Assembly (NCBI RefSeq): GCF_040712315.1
Contig: NC_134016.1
Location: forward strand, 3,139,501 to 3,203,500
DNA from: Castanea sativa
Taxonomy: Eukaryota; Streptophyta; Magnoliopsida; Fagales; Fagaceae
Direction of reading: 5' to 3'
DNA: 64,000 nucleotides
Each line of letters opens with the position of its first letter. The first letter of the stretch is position 1. Shown here one piece after another: positions 1-11,676 of the stretch. The notes beneath the pieces are model-generated. The model was not told where the DNA came from, made no database searches, and saw only the letters and a program-made list of their open reading frames with translations. The translations under genes were made by a program, and so were the position numbers.

Positions 1-80
1 AAAATTTTTAGGGGACATTGGACACTACATGCTTAAATATACTAAGTTATTAAAGCAAAGCTCATTAATATATAAAACGA

Positions 81-98
81 CCCTGCGCATTGCGCGGG
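81..98 (+). repeat. GC-rich hairpin at a Helitron boundary
   Basis: An 18-base stem-loop (CCCTGCGC, loop ATT, GCGCGGG) stands directly before the 5' end of the next Helitron. Such hairpins normally lie about 10 bases inside a Helitron 3' end. It may therefore be the tail of an upstream Helitron into whose end the next one inserted. The CTAG terminus that should follow is not present. Confidence 0.4.
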
Positions 99-1407
99 TT
101 AAATATATATAAAAGCAGAGACCTCATGCGAGAGAGCATGAGGTTCTGCCATGTGGTGCACTCTATGAATAGAATTGAGATACTCTTAAGCCATATTAGA
201 GATAAGAACAAATTTAAAAGTGGAGACTCTTTATTTCCTTTGGTTCAATGTTTCAAGACTAATTTTTATTACATTTTGTATTCAATGTTTTAAGATTACT
301 ATTTATTTCATTTGGCTCAATGTCTCAAGACCTTCCATCTCTCACACACACAAAAAACTCTTTGCATTTTTATTCATCCTTTTCACTTTTGCTCCTTTAT
401 ATACACATGTTCATAACCTTTCATATCATCCTATCTCAAATACACTTAGACAAAAAATGATGTCATTTAGCTTTGGCCTTTCAATGATACCTACACAACT
501 CCAACGTTGCAGTATCATTTGATTGTAACCCGTATAAGTAGGCTATGACCAAGGAAGGGGGCTTGCATTTTTTATTCAGTGACAATAGTTTACGATTTTG
601 ATGTTGAAGTCAGGCATTGTAGATTTTGTGAAGGTTATGATTCGCTTGGAGTCTTTGAGTGTTTGTGATTTTAATTTGGGAAAGTTATAACTGTATTTTA
701 TTCTAGAACTAAAGAAAAATAAAAATAAACCTTCTAATTGATTATTTACGAAGTTAGCTTTTTTTTTTTTGTTAGAATTCATAATTTGTAGGTTTCTTTG
801 TATGTAGCCATAGTGGTAAAAACAAAAATCGATGGTGACTTAAAAGTGTTTTTCGCTTTTTTTAAAAGGATACAGAAGCCCAACTAAAGTCAATTGAATT
901 TTAATAAATGAATGTATTTTTAGCAAATTTCTCTTTATTTAATCACGGTCTCTTTATGTTGATACTTACAAATATTTTCCTTAATTCCATTGAGATAATT
1001 AATTGGGTGTTTATGATCAAGGTCTCCATATTTGATTGTGAGACTAGAGTGATTGAGAAAGTGTTTGTTAGATTGCTTAAATTTATGTAATTTTAGGATA
1101 TAAAAGTATTTTATATTTTAAATTCTTATTTGTAAATTTCAAAATCATTTAACCAATTTAAAAAATAAAATCTACTTTTAATGGTACATATTATAATATA
1201 TTATAATCTTACAATGTTATACAATTTTTTAAAATAAATTATGAATTAAAAAAATCAAGTTTCAAAGTATTTAACAATATTGTGGGCAGACATAAATATT
1301 ATACAACAAAATAAGTATTAAGTATTATATGTAGATTTTAATATACATCAAAATGATTTCAAATGAAATTGTAAAGTAATTCGCGTATCGCGCGGGATAT
1401 CATCTAG
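99..1407 (+). mobile_element. Non-autonomous Helitron
   Basis: The 5' end (TTAAATATATATAAAAGCAG, then GAGACCTCATG) closely matches the 5' end of the element starting at 32653, so both belong to one family. The 3' end has the stem CGCG-TAT-CGCG at 1382-1392 and finishes CATCTAG with T following, as Helitrons do. No Rep/helicase coding is visible; the short open frames inside look like chance. The canonical 5' TC is altered, so the left edge is uncertain by a few bases. Confidence 0.65.
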
Positions 1408-1443
1408 TTTGTTTATTAAAAAGACTTAGAGTGCAATTATATT

Positions 1444-1987
1444 TGTATAGTAATATTAAATATAATTAATAGTAACTTTGGGCTTATCAAGAGTTGATAG
1501 ATAAGTCCAAAGCCCATTGGAACTAGAGTTTTATTTGTCCATTTTGGTCTCACTCCAAGCCACACACTAAAGTTTAACTGGGCTGGCCCAAAAGGATAAC
1601 CCAATTAGATAATCAGTTATTTATTTAATAAGATTTATTAAATAAAGTAATTGTCAAATGTAGAAAAATATACGTATGATTAAAAGAGAAAGATTCAAAA
1701 TTCTTTCTTAAGATACTTGGTTATTCACTTGAACAAATACGTATAGAACTAATTGAGAGACCATACATCTTGGGCACATTGTGGAATTGGAGTGAAGATT
1801 GAAAGTCTTCCTAAGTTTAATCTTTATTTGTTTTGAATTTTACCGCATCAAGGTACACTTTTCTTATTCTTTGTTTCTAAAAATCAAATGTTACATGTTA
1901 TCTCACACGAATGAAGTAGATCCATTTATTTCCGCTGCGTGTTTTTGTATGAAATACAAAATTGTATTTTCCATGTGTTTTTCAACA
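1444..1987 (+). mobile_element. Candidate solo LTR, copia style
   Basis: The stretch starts TG and ends CA (TTTTTCAACA). Its tail (ATTTATTTCCGCTGCGTG, then GTTTTTGTATGA) has the look of the 3' part of many plant Ty1/copia LTRs. No primer-binding site or internal coding follows, so it would be a solo LTR. The flanking five bases do not match, and the left edge is a guess. This call rests mainly on resemblance. Confidence 0.35.
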
Positions 1988-2283
1988 TGAAGAAGAGCAA
2001 CGTGAACAAGTCCATGAGCAACTGCACATGAGCATTTTCATCCAAAAATTATGCTCAATTTCTCTCCTCAGTTTCTCTCCATTTTGGGAGAAAACTTTTT
2101 AGTGAGCCCGGGAAGAAAACACATCCCACCATGTATTTTCCTTTCTTCCCACCCAACCAAACACACTACAAAAAAGTTTTCCTTCCTATTTTCTCTAAAA
2201 AGTTTTCTATCCACCATATTTCACCTCCAAACAAACACACCCTAATTACAAGACCTTCTAGTGACATTTTTTGTCATTTGGTT

Positions 2284-3234
2284 ATGGCCGTAAACGAGTC
2301 GAGTTTGTTGAGTAGTGCATGTTCAAGCTTGGCTTGTCAGGAGACGTTAAAAGTTCAAACTTGGTTGAAGCTTGTGACAAGCCTAAAAATAATGTTTGAG
2401 CTCGAGCTCATGCGAAAGCCAAAAAACTTAAGTTTGGCTTGGCTTGGCTTGGCTTGATTAATTGGTCGAGCCAAGCTCAAGCTTAATATCAAGTTCAAAC
2501 TCAAATTCAAGTAAAGCTTTTGAGCTTGAGATCTAAAAAAATTACATTATCAAATGCTTAAATCTCTAAAATTAAGAAAAAAGAAAAAAATATATAGTAT
2601 ACACATTTTATCCTGCATCTAGTCCTACTTATGATTAGCCATTATTCAAATTACAAATTTACATAATTAAATTCATTCATTCATCATTCCTTATTTTCAG
2701 CTTTAGCAAATGTTCAAAATACAATTTTTACATTCATGTTAAATGGTGAAGAACTAGAAAGATACTTGTTTGTAACTATTATGAATGAGAAGATACTAAC
2801 ATGTTTCATAACTTTACTTTAGATGATTGATAAGGAATGATCACATGTAGCCCACTTAATTAATTAATTTATTTATTTTTAAATATAACTATAGACTAAA
2901 ATGGTTCTTGGTTAGATTAGAGGGAAGGAAAAATTAAGGTAATGGGTAGTGGTTTCATGTTAGCCATGTAATTATTGAGATATGGGTAATGAGTATATTT
3001 AGCTAACACATATAAACTTATAAATGAGTCTATGCTTGAATTGTTTTGTATCAAGTCTAATAATTCACGAGCTTGTTCGTGAATTTTTTTTTTTGCTTAG
3101 GCTCAGCTTGTTTGTTAAATGAGCCTAAAACTAAGGCTCAAGTTTAGTTTATTTATAAACAAACAAACATAAACGAGCTTTTTATCAAGCTAAGCCCAAG
3201 TTGTTGTGATCAACTTGGTTCATTTACAGCCTTA
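2284..3234. mobile_element. TIR DNA transposon, 951 bp, non-autonomous
   Basis: Inverted ends (ATGGCCGTAAACGAG at left, complement of TTTACAGCCTTA at right) are flanked by 9-bp direct repeats, CATTTGGTT at 2275-2283 and CATTCGGTT at 3235-3243 (8 of 9 match). A 9-bp target duplication suggests a Mutator-like element. The interior has GCTCGAGCT-type palindromic words and a run of TTGGC units near 2430-2455, with no coding. A shorter relative lies at 31485-32068. Confidence 0.65.
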
Positions 3235-3243
3235 CATTCGGTT

Positions 3244-4234
3244 TAACCATTGTCATTGTAGAATACAAAGAAATGTCTTTTGCATGTTTATGTATTCCTT
3301 GTGCTGTTATCTGTAAAATATTTTATCACCATTCATCACCCTTTTTAAAATCAAATGTTTCTCTAAGGTCTAAAATAGGTTATTGTTCAACATTCCTTTC
3401 TTTATATCTTGGAGGTTCCATACAAACTATAGTTCTTGTCTTTTTCTTAATCCTTGTGCTGCCATATGTAGGCATTGAAATATATTTTCATACACTACAA
3501 CTGAAGCAAGAGAAATATGGCAAGCTTCAATAATTTATTAAGCGACCTAGTAATGAATGTAATTGATAGATTTTTTACTATATATAAAATGAATGTTATA
3601 ATTTATTTTTATTATATTAATTGAAAGTGTATAATTTTTTGTACACATACCAAAATTTGTAATGTCTTTTTGAATCACCCCAAATCTGCACTTCATGGAC
3701 CAACCCTTCTTAGGGTTCGGTGGGGAAAATTTTTAGGCCTGAGTTTAGCCCATTGTGAATCCTCTATGCATGAGTGAAATATCGTTAATTTTAGATTAGG
3801 GTTTGGTGTGTTTTTTTTAAAAAGAAAAAATCGCACTGTCGCATCTTGCATTTTTTCACTGTGAATAGTGAAATCACTACAACTTTATGGACATAGACAA
3901 ATTGCTAAACCACGTAAATATTGTCATGTGTGATTTTTTTTCTTTAGCGCGTATTTTTCTTTATTTTTGCATCTCACAGATATCCCTACAATATCATTCA
4001 AATGGTGATATATCCATAGATCCAATCTTATGCACTGCTGGCAGTGTTACTAGCCAAAACTGAAGAGTAAAGACATTTTTTTTTATGGAAGATTGATTGA
4101 CCAAAATTGTCTATCAAATCTGAAGAAAAAAAATTTGTTCACTCTTTGATGTCCCAAATCTTGGATTGATTGTTAGAGCAAAGCTAGATCTTAGAGGAAT
4201 TGGGCGTTGAGTGTGACCAAACTCTGTCAAGTTG
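3244..4234. other. AT-rich spacer, nothing recognised
   Basis: There is no convincing coding frame or RNA gene here. An 86-codon plus-strand open frame (3273-3533) is hydrophobic, matches nothing I know, and is probably chance. Confidence 0.5.
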
Positions 4235-4242
4235 ACTCCGGA

Positions 4243-4983
4243 CAGGGACAAACCCATGTGGGGGCCTAAGGGGGCTCTGGCCCCCACTGGCTCCAGTTTT
4301 TTTTTATATATATAATAATTCTTTATTTCATTTTTGTATTTAGGCCCTTCTCCCCAATCAGTCTAGCTAGCCTACCAAATAGCAACTATCTAACCCAAAA
4401 TCTTAACAAAAACAATAAAAATATTAACAATGGTGATTGTATTTTAGCAAAAAGCTATTTTACCACCAAAGAACAAAAAATCATGTGTTATTTGTAGCAA
4501 GTTGTTTAAAATAAAATACAATATTTTATTAAGATTATATCTCTTCTTTCAATTAAAAAACTGAAATTCTCCCTCTTTCTTATGATTTTAGTGAGTAGTT
4601 TATTTTATTTTAAATGAAGTGATAAAAAAAAAATATATTTGATATTGGGGTGTAATGTAAAGTGAGGTAGTAAAATAGATAAAGTAGTGGTTTTTTTGCC
4701 TTTTAGAGATACTAAAAGGCAAAAGCTAAAATTTTTAGCACCATTACTGTAAATTCTCTAACTTCAAAAAAAAAAATCCTAGCCAGCCTAGTATTAAAAA
4801 AAAACATTATTTTGTTTTTGTTTTTGTTTTTGTCTTTGTTGGTAGATATTTGCATCTTAATGTATTTAGAAACAATGATTTTGTGTATTTATAATTTTTT
4901 AATACTATATGAATGTCTATTTGGAGTTTTTTTTTTCTTTATATTCCGGCTCTCGCTAGCTTAAAATCCTGAGTCTATCCCTG
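4243..4983. mobile_element. hAT-type non-autonomous element with perfect TSD
   Basis: The element begins CAGGGACAAACCC and ends TCTATCCCTG, giving short inverted ends with the CAGGG tip typical of hAT transposons. It is flanked by a perfect 8-bp direct repeat, ACTCCGGA, at 4235-4242 and 4984-4991, which is the hAT target duplication length. The 741-bp interior is AT-rich and has no transposase frame. Near the left end is a GGGGGCC / GGCCCCC palindromic stretch. Confidence 0.85.
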
Positions 4984-5220
4984 ACTCCGGATATACCCAA
5001 CCTAATGGTAGAAGTTCTTGATGAGCCGTAATGGTAAATTAGCTATGTAAAAAATTGAGTTATGGGATTAACTTCTCCTAGTTATACAGCTTATTTGGCT
5101 TTGTATCTCACTTTTGTGATGTTTAGAGATGAACAATGGTGGATAGTAGCCACGATTTCGTCAAACACGTTTGAAGCAATCAAATGTTTTGTATAGAGCA
5201 GCTTGTACATTTTATGAATA

Positions 5221-5251
5221 CTAGTTTAGGTGGCACGTGCAAGGCACATGC
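5221..5251 (-). mobile_element. Orphan Helitron 3' end
   Basis: Read on the minus strand, a stem (GCATGTGC, loop CTT, GCACGTGC) is followed after about ten bases by CTAG and then T. This is the standard Helitron 3' terminus. I could not find a matching 5' end for it; the LINE and SINE just to the right may have interrupted it. Confidence 0.55.
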
Positions 5252-5404
5252 TGATTTCTTGAGGAAGAAAATTAAGATAGACCTTCTATTTGAAAAAGAA
5301 TGAAACCCTATAGTTAAACTTAAGAGTAACTATTTAATATATTAGTATTTATTTGTCACGATAGTTACTTAGAACTTATTTGTTATAAACAATATCCTCT
5401 TATT

Positions 5405-5495
5405 AAAGTCTATGATAACTGAATAAAAAATCTGAGATTCAATTCCTGCCTAAACCAAAAACTGATTGCTGTCTTTTTTTCTTTTCTTTTTTGTG
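5405..5495 (+). mobile_element. tRNA-derived SINE fragment
   Basis: A pol III B-box-like word GATTCAATTCC sits at 5435-5445. It is followed by CTGCCTAAACCAAAAACTGA and a T-rich tail, a layout seen in plant SINEs. The A box is unclear. The fragment directly abuts the 3' end of the minus-strand LINE. Confidence 0.4.
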
Positions 5496-5499
5496 ATAC

Positions 5500-6787
5500 A
5501 AACAACATCATTTTATTAAGAAGAGGATAAAAACAATACATTGTGAGAAACCAAATTCTCAATGAAACTTGGAGTTTCGTCTAACCAAATACAAAAGTCT
5601 GACAAGTGCCTAGCATATTGGGCTAACCCATGGGCAACTCTGTTACCAGACCTCCGGATAAAAGAAAAATGACACTTGTTAAACCTTGACACCTGTAACA
5701 GTACTCCTGAAATGATATTGGAAATACTTGCAGATGGAGTAGCCAAACCAGTCAACGATTGGTAAACCACCAAAGAATCACCTTCAAAGCTTGCTGTTCT
5801 GAATCCTCTGTCCCACGCAAACCTCAGACCTTCCTCCATCGCCTTAGCCTCAGTTTCAAGAGGCCCCAACAATCCTTAAATCTTCATACTCAAAGCCACT
5901 CAGACCGACCCCAAATGATCACGAACCACAACACCGATTCCTACTGCAGACAGATTTTCAAAAATAGCACCATCCACGTTTACTTTGAAACCCGGAGGAT
6001 GAGGAAGTGACCAATGAATCTCAGACTCTGGTATGATAGTCCGAACTGAATGATTGGCAACCTGAAACTCCTCCAGATAGTCTAAAGTCCACCTCGCAAT
6101 CGATGAAGCTAATTTCCGTGAGTCTCCCTGTCCGAATTTCATTCCTGTTAGACCAAATTCCCCATGCAATCATAAATAGCTGTGCCAGCGCCGAAGCATC
6201 CATCTGCTTCACGAAGCATCCATCTGCTTCACATTCGGAGCATACCAAACAAGGTCTATGAATTCATGTATCTCCATCAAATTGGCCTCTAACCTAAGGT
6301 TTGAAGCTTTCCACACCTCCTGAGCTCTTGTACAATGCCAAAACAGATGACCTGAAGACTCCACAGCCACACCACATTCTTCACATACTTCATTCTGAGT
6401 CACTTTCCGAACAAACAGATTCGCTTTAGTTGGCAAGATATTTCTGCAAGCTCGCCAAGCAAAAACCTTGACTTTATTCGGTATAGGCAGCTTCCAAATG
6501 CATCTCCAAAAAGCTGTTAGGTTCTGTGAAGAAGAGCACTCCCCCCGTTGCAGCTCACACAAGGACTTGCGAGTGACCTTATAAGCACTGCTCACAGTAA
6601 ACTGCCCCGATGAAGATGGAGCCCATATCAACTTATCAGCTGGCAACGAAGCACTAAGAGGAATGGATAAAATCGCCTCAGCATCAAAAGGCATAAATAA
6701 CTCATGGATAATATCTGATCTCCATGTTGCAGCATCCGGATTAATCAGCACAGAGACAGGGGGCCATAGGTTGAAATTCTCTCCCAA
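5500..6787 (-). pseudogene. L1-type LINE, C-terminal part, broken
   Basis: This is the 3' part of a plant L1-like non-LTR retrotransposon ORF2. Reading down the minus strand it shows the zf-RVT domain (6787 to about 6250: IWKLPIPNKVKVFAWRAC, then CEECG and SGHLFWHC), a linker (IWSNRNEIRTG), and an RNase H domain (NVDGA, then ETEAKAMEEGL, FEGDSLVVYQSL, NRVAHGLAQYA). It is dead: a 20-bp tandem duplication at 6193-6232 creates an in-frame TGA, the frame shifts again near 6115-6135, and two stops (TGA, then TAA) fall in the RNase H region near 5880-5902. The reverse transcriptase core is absent, so the copy is 5' truncated. An A-rich tail lies at about 5475-5493 on the minus strand. Confidence 0.85.
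6193..6232 (-). repeat. 20-bp tandem duplication inside the LINE
   Basis: A 20-bp unit occurs twice in immediate succession (GAAGCATCCATCTGCTTCAC on the plus strand). Because 20 is not a multiple of three it breaks the LINE frame. Removing one copy rejoins KQMDAS to ALAQLFMIAW. Confidence 0.9.
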
Positions 6788-8908
6788 AAAACAAAAAACT
6801 ATAGTATCCCCCTATTAAAAGCTTTTAAGAATGATAATGAATATCATTTTCTTCCAATAATAAACAATTGAGTTTTGCTAAGACATAGTTATAATATTTG
6901 AATTTTAGCAATGAAGGATTTCATATACTACAATTGAAGATCTTCCTCAAATACTTGCAATTATCCACAATAAATGTTTTGTTATTCATACTTCCTTTTT
7001 TATTATCTTACACTAATCGCTAACCCGTGCGATGCACGGGCAAATTCCAAAAGAGAGAACTCCAACACTTACGCTTACATATTACACAATCTAGAAACTG
7101 TCCTATAGGGTATATGTCCTACCTATTTCACAAAAAGCATGAATTTGTATTAACACATCCGAAATCTCCTTCAAGCATGGTTCCTACAACCCAATTGATG
7201 CCAGCAATTGAGTTGGCAAACTCCGCAATCAAATCCCTAATCCACAATTCATGACGGGAGTGTAACACTCAATAGAACATGGCAGCCATCCACAATGGAT
7301 TTCCTTGGCAATGAATTAATTATGGACTATAACAGGAGAAACATGACTATCTCTAAATATAATGCCCAAACCTGCATAATAGATGGCTTTGAAAAAAGGC
7401 CAGTGCCATGTCTAGTTTTGAGATGAGGAGAAACAGGAGCTGCAATTGTTGGGCTCACTTAATATTTTAGCTTAAGTTTTTTAGCACAGTAAAGTTTAAA
7501 GATATTCTGGGCTAGTAAGCAAATAAAGTTATTTTGCTATATGTGGGATAAGAATAAGTTGTCATCGGGAAAAAAGAGTATTAGTATTGTATTTATCCTT
7601 ATTTGTGAGTATTAAATATTTATCCTTATCAATTCCTTTTGAATGGTTCAACAATCTTCTCTTGCTCAAGGCCACATTTCATCTTTCCTTGATTGGCTCT
7701 TCATTCACCTCCTTAAAGAGAAGTTCTAATTTCATACAACATTGGAATTTCAAGTAGAAAAATAGCAAGCATATCTTTGGAAGTCTATATTCAATATCTA
7801 AAAAGGCTAATGTTCATTGATCTTTAAAATAGAATTACAAAACCTTATACGAAAAACATATTAGTCCAACAACAAATGACAATGCACACTTCAATGCAAT
7901 GTGCATTTCTTTTATAGCCAAAATAAAATAAACAAACAGCTACTCAAAAACAAAGCAGGATAGCAATAGCATATTTGCTACACTTTTTTTTTTTTTTTTT
8001 TGCACAAAGCCATAATTGAGACATGTTTTTTTGTTTGGATAAAATTTCCCACCTATAATTTAAATACGTGCAATATCATAATCCCTTTGTTTGTTCTTTG
8101 TATAGTACATTAAAAGAAATACATAATTTTTCATTGGGATAAGTAAAAAAATTAAATCTATAGAATTCGGGACCGTATCTCCTACAATTGGTGAATATAT
8201 GCAATATCTACAACGTAACAACTGTATCAATAACAAAGTGTGAAATAATTTTTTTTTTTTTTTTTAAAAACATACACTCACAAGCTCCAACTGACAACTA
8301 ACTTGTCAAACCCTAAAAACATTTATGACCCACTTCCTAAAAACATTCATGCATTTATCGTCAACAACCAAACAGCTTCAACTCTCAATAATCATGACCA
8401 ACCATAGCCTACCAAATTTTTAAAAAAAAAAAAAACCATTTTCCCATATATTTTTTTCATGAGAAACAAAGAAAAGAAAAGTTGTGATCTCTCTCCATAA
8501 TTTGCTCTTCAATTTGTTATACCAATGACATATATTCAAGCAAAGACAATGTCTTGAGGGATCAAATAGGATCTTTGACACCAAGTGGGTAGAGATTGTT
8601 TATGACATTGTCATTTATAGATATAGTTTAAAATCCAAACTGTTCAAAAAACTGTAAAAGGGAGAGATTTAAGGTTTCTAAAGTCGAACTAAGGTCGAAC
8701 CATAATGACATCATAATTAATTTAATAATTATTTAAAAAATAAATAAATATATTAAATTAGTAAAAAATATAAAAATTGACTAAAATAATTCAAATAAAT
8801 ATAAATATCTATATTTCAATTTTTTTTTTATATCATAACTTTCATAAGACAAATAAGTAATATTAAATCAAAAGCAAACATAAATAAATATTGAGTATCT
8901 CAATCAAT

Positions 8909-8910
<2 letters not shown>

Positions 8911-8950
<40 letters not shown>
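8911..8950. repeat. (AT)n microsatellite
   Basis: Twenty uninterrupted AT units inside the Helitron. Confidence 0.95.
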
Positions 8951-8955
<5 letters not shown>

Positions 8956-9395
8956 TAATATACTTAAACTTTTTGTTAGAGTTTAATATTCAACTACTTT
9001 TTATGCAAGTCTTTATTTAAATTATCTTACACCATCTCTATCCCATTTAATTACCCAATATTATTTTATTATGCCCAACCCCATTAATCACTTATGAAAT
9101 TAAAAAAAAAATATACAAAAACTGAAGAGGTGTGGACATTGGTTTGTCTGCCCATTAAAAAACCAATTAAGTAAAAACATAGCCCAAGGCAAATTACAAA
9201 AGAAATAAGTGGTTGAATGGGTCAAGCACAACCAATCCATCTTCTGCAATAGCCGAAACCTTCACCATGGCAGGCAGCAAAGAAGACCAGTGGAAATGGA
9301 GAAAATGCAGCGAGAGCGAGAGAGACAAAGACAATCTCATGGTTTGATAGCATCTCATGGCGGTTGAAGCTTCAACAATGGCTATGAGTACACAA

Positions 9396-9399
<4 letters not shown>

Positions 9400-9457
<58 letters not shown>
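9400..9457. repeat. (AT)n microsatellite
   Basis: About 29 uninterrupted AT units. It encodes the IYIYIY run of the overlapping minus-strand frame, which argues against that frame being a real gene. Confidence 0.95.
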
Positions 9458-9460
<3 letters not shown>

Positions 9461-10356
9461 CTGAACCTGTGAGAACCAAATTACAGATTGTTCAAGCACT
9501 TCTTTGACGTTGACAACGTTTTGGTTTGGAGGTTGAAGGGCTTCGATTCTAAAAGCTTTTGGTTTTTTCTTTTTTTTGGTCTGTTTGTTTGCTGCAAACC
9601 CCACAACAAATATCCATGGCTTTAAATATGATAATTTCGTGGGTGCTTATTAGTGGGAAGGATCGAATTCTGCATTGGTATCGGCTAGGTTGGTAGGCTC
9701 TTTATCTATGGAGGCAAAGAGATTGCAAATATATATATAAAGCAGCGGGTGTTCTATTTCCAATAAGCAACCATTGAACATTTTGAAAAAACTCTTGATC
9801 AGGAATAAGAAGAACCACCATTAATCCAGAGACAGATTGGAAGAAGGTTTGAATTAATGCTCAATTAGTTGAAAGAATAGAAAAATTTTAATTACAAAAT
9901 GAAAAGATAATGCGTACCCAGGAGATGAATAGGTATGAAGAAATTATTTTTTTAGCAAAGTGGTATTTGAATAGGTACGAAGAAGTGATTCAGAGGAGAT
10001 GAAGAGACTAAGGAGGGAAGAGAGAGAGTTTGGCGTTAGAAAGGTGAAATTTTAAAGTTTAGAAAGTGTGAAAGACAAGAAGAGCAAAAGGAGGAGGGGA
10101 GATGGAAGGGTTAGCATTAAAGACAACATTAACAACATTAACGTAAGATTAGGTTTTACAGTGCAGAGTTAGAAATCATTTCTTTTTAATAGTATTATAT
10201 AATTATGAAAAATATTTAGAAAAAGTATTTTTAAATTACGGGAAAAATTTTATAAAAAAAAAAAAAAGAAGAAAGGAAATGACATGGCTGCTGATGTGAC
10301 TCAACAAGAGCATAGCAACATTAAATGATACGCTTCAACTTTTAGTAATATATAGA

Positions 10357-11639
10357 TTTTATGAGTCTAGCCACGATATTTAGCTTACTTAGTTTTTAAT
10401 GAACTCCCTTTTAAGTAAGAAAAAGAAAATAGAAAAAAGAAGAGGATAACAAAAAGCATGTGCTATTGAAGTTTCCATTAGATAAAATTTCAAGTCTAGA
10501 ATATTTAAACCTAAGAAAATCAATATCCTCTAGGTAACAAATAGAATACCCTATATCACCATTCCAACTTTCCAAGTATGGTTTTCCAAAAACAAAAAAA
10601 AAATTCCAAGTATGACTATCACATAAAACTCAAAGGACAAAACTTAAGTGCAGTATCTTAGATGTTGTTTCTTAGATTCTTCTCATAAAATTTAGCCACG
10701 TGACTTTTTTCTTATGTGATAGAAGTGTATTTTTACTTTAAGTAGCCACATGGATGAATTCTATCAGAGAAACCTAAGGAACAACACATAAGTTTTTCCC
10801 AAATTCAAAATACATGAAGAAAATTTTTGAGATATTAAAATTTAGTGGGGGTATTTGAGGCATTGCACAATGGAACATTTTAGGAACTATAAAATTTCAA
10901 ATGGTTTAATTGAGAGAGTAACAATTGAGGGTATTTGCTCGGTTTTAAAGTTTAGGGAGGAATTAAACTACCCCAAACTTAAAGGGCCCAATTTGTATTT
11001 TTTTGCTTTTGGTGTAAAACTATCTTCTTCTTTTTTTACATTAAATTTTAAATAGAGTACAAAAAAAAAAAAAACCCACTCAAGAAAACTGTGCATGAAA
11101 AAGTGAATTTTGACTTACCAAATTTGACTAAACCAAAAAAAAGTGTAGGAATATAACAAAATATCACAACAATTTCAAAATACCTCTATTTTCAACCGTA
11201 GTAGATCTCAATCTAATATTTTATTACCTTATTTTGACTTATAAGGAACTTACACTTAAGTTGTTGTGAAAATATTGTGATAACAATAAAATGTCACAAC
11301 ATTTTCACAATACAATACCTTTATTTTTAATTGTGCTAGATCTCAGTATGCTATTTCATTATTTTATTTTGACCCTTAAGGAATTGACACGTGTTACAAC
11401 GTTTTCACAATATCTCTATGTATACATTGTACAATGTAAGTTTATGTTGTAAGCACATAAAAATTGGCAAATATTGTACACATTTGCAAAATTTGTACAA
11501 TATTTAGTTTTTATTTTTATTTTATTTTTTGCAAATGTGTATAATATTTTTCACAATTTTTGTGTCTACAATGTAAACTTCTATTGCAAGTACAAAGTAA
11601 ACATACAAAAACAAAGCTCAAACCAAACTGGCATACATG

Positions 11640-11676
<37 letters not shown>

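Larger units (their letters stand above)
7013..10356 (-). mobile_element. Non-autonomous Helitron, 3.3 kb
   Basis: On the minus strand the element starts TCTATATATTACTAAAAG at 10356, preceded by A. It ends with the perfect hairpin CCCGTGC-ATC-GCACGGG at 7021-7037, then TTAGCGATTAG at 7013, followed by T. Insertion between A and T, the 5' TC and the subterminal hairpin are all Helitron hallmarks; the final four bases are TTAG where CTAG is usual. No Rep/helicase frame is present. The interior carries two long AT microsatellites and an open frame at 9194-9604 (minus) that crosses one of them. I do not recognise that frame, and it may be captured host sequence or chance. Confidence 0.8.

Noticed and set aside
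1444..1992. Claim of a full LTR retrotransposon beginning here
   Set aside because: No primer-binding site, gag/pol coding or second LTR follows; only a candidate solo LTR is retained.
2051..2457. Two overlapping plus open frames (64 and 108 codons)
   Set aside because: They run from spacer into the TIR element; the second ends in LAWLGLA, produced by TTGGC repeats.
5452..6800. Possible target duplication AACCAAAAACT / AACAAAAAACT around the LINE
   Set aside because: The left copy does not directly abut the A-rich tail and the words are low in complexity, so the match may be chance.
7027..7254. 75-codon open frame just inside the Helitron 3' end
   Set aside because: No start context, homology or composition supports it, and it lies in non-coding Helitron DNA.
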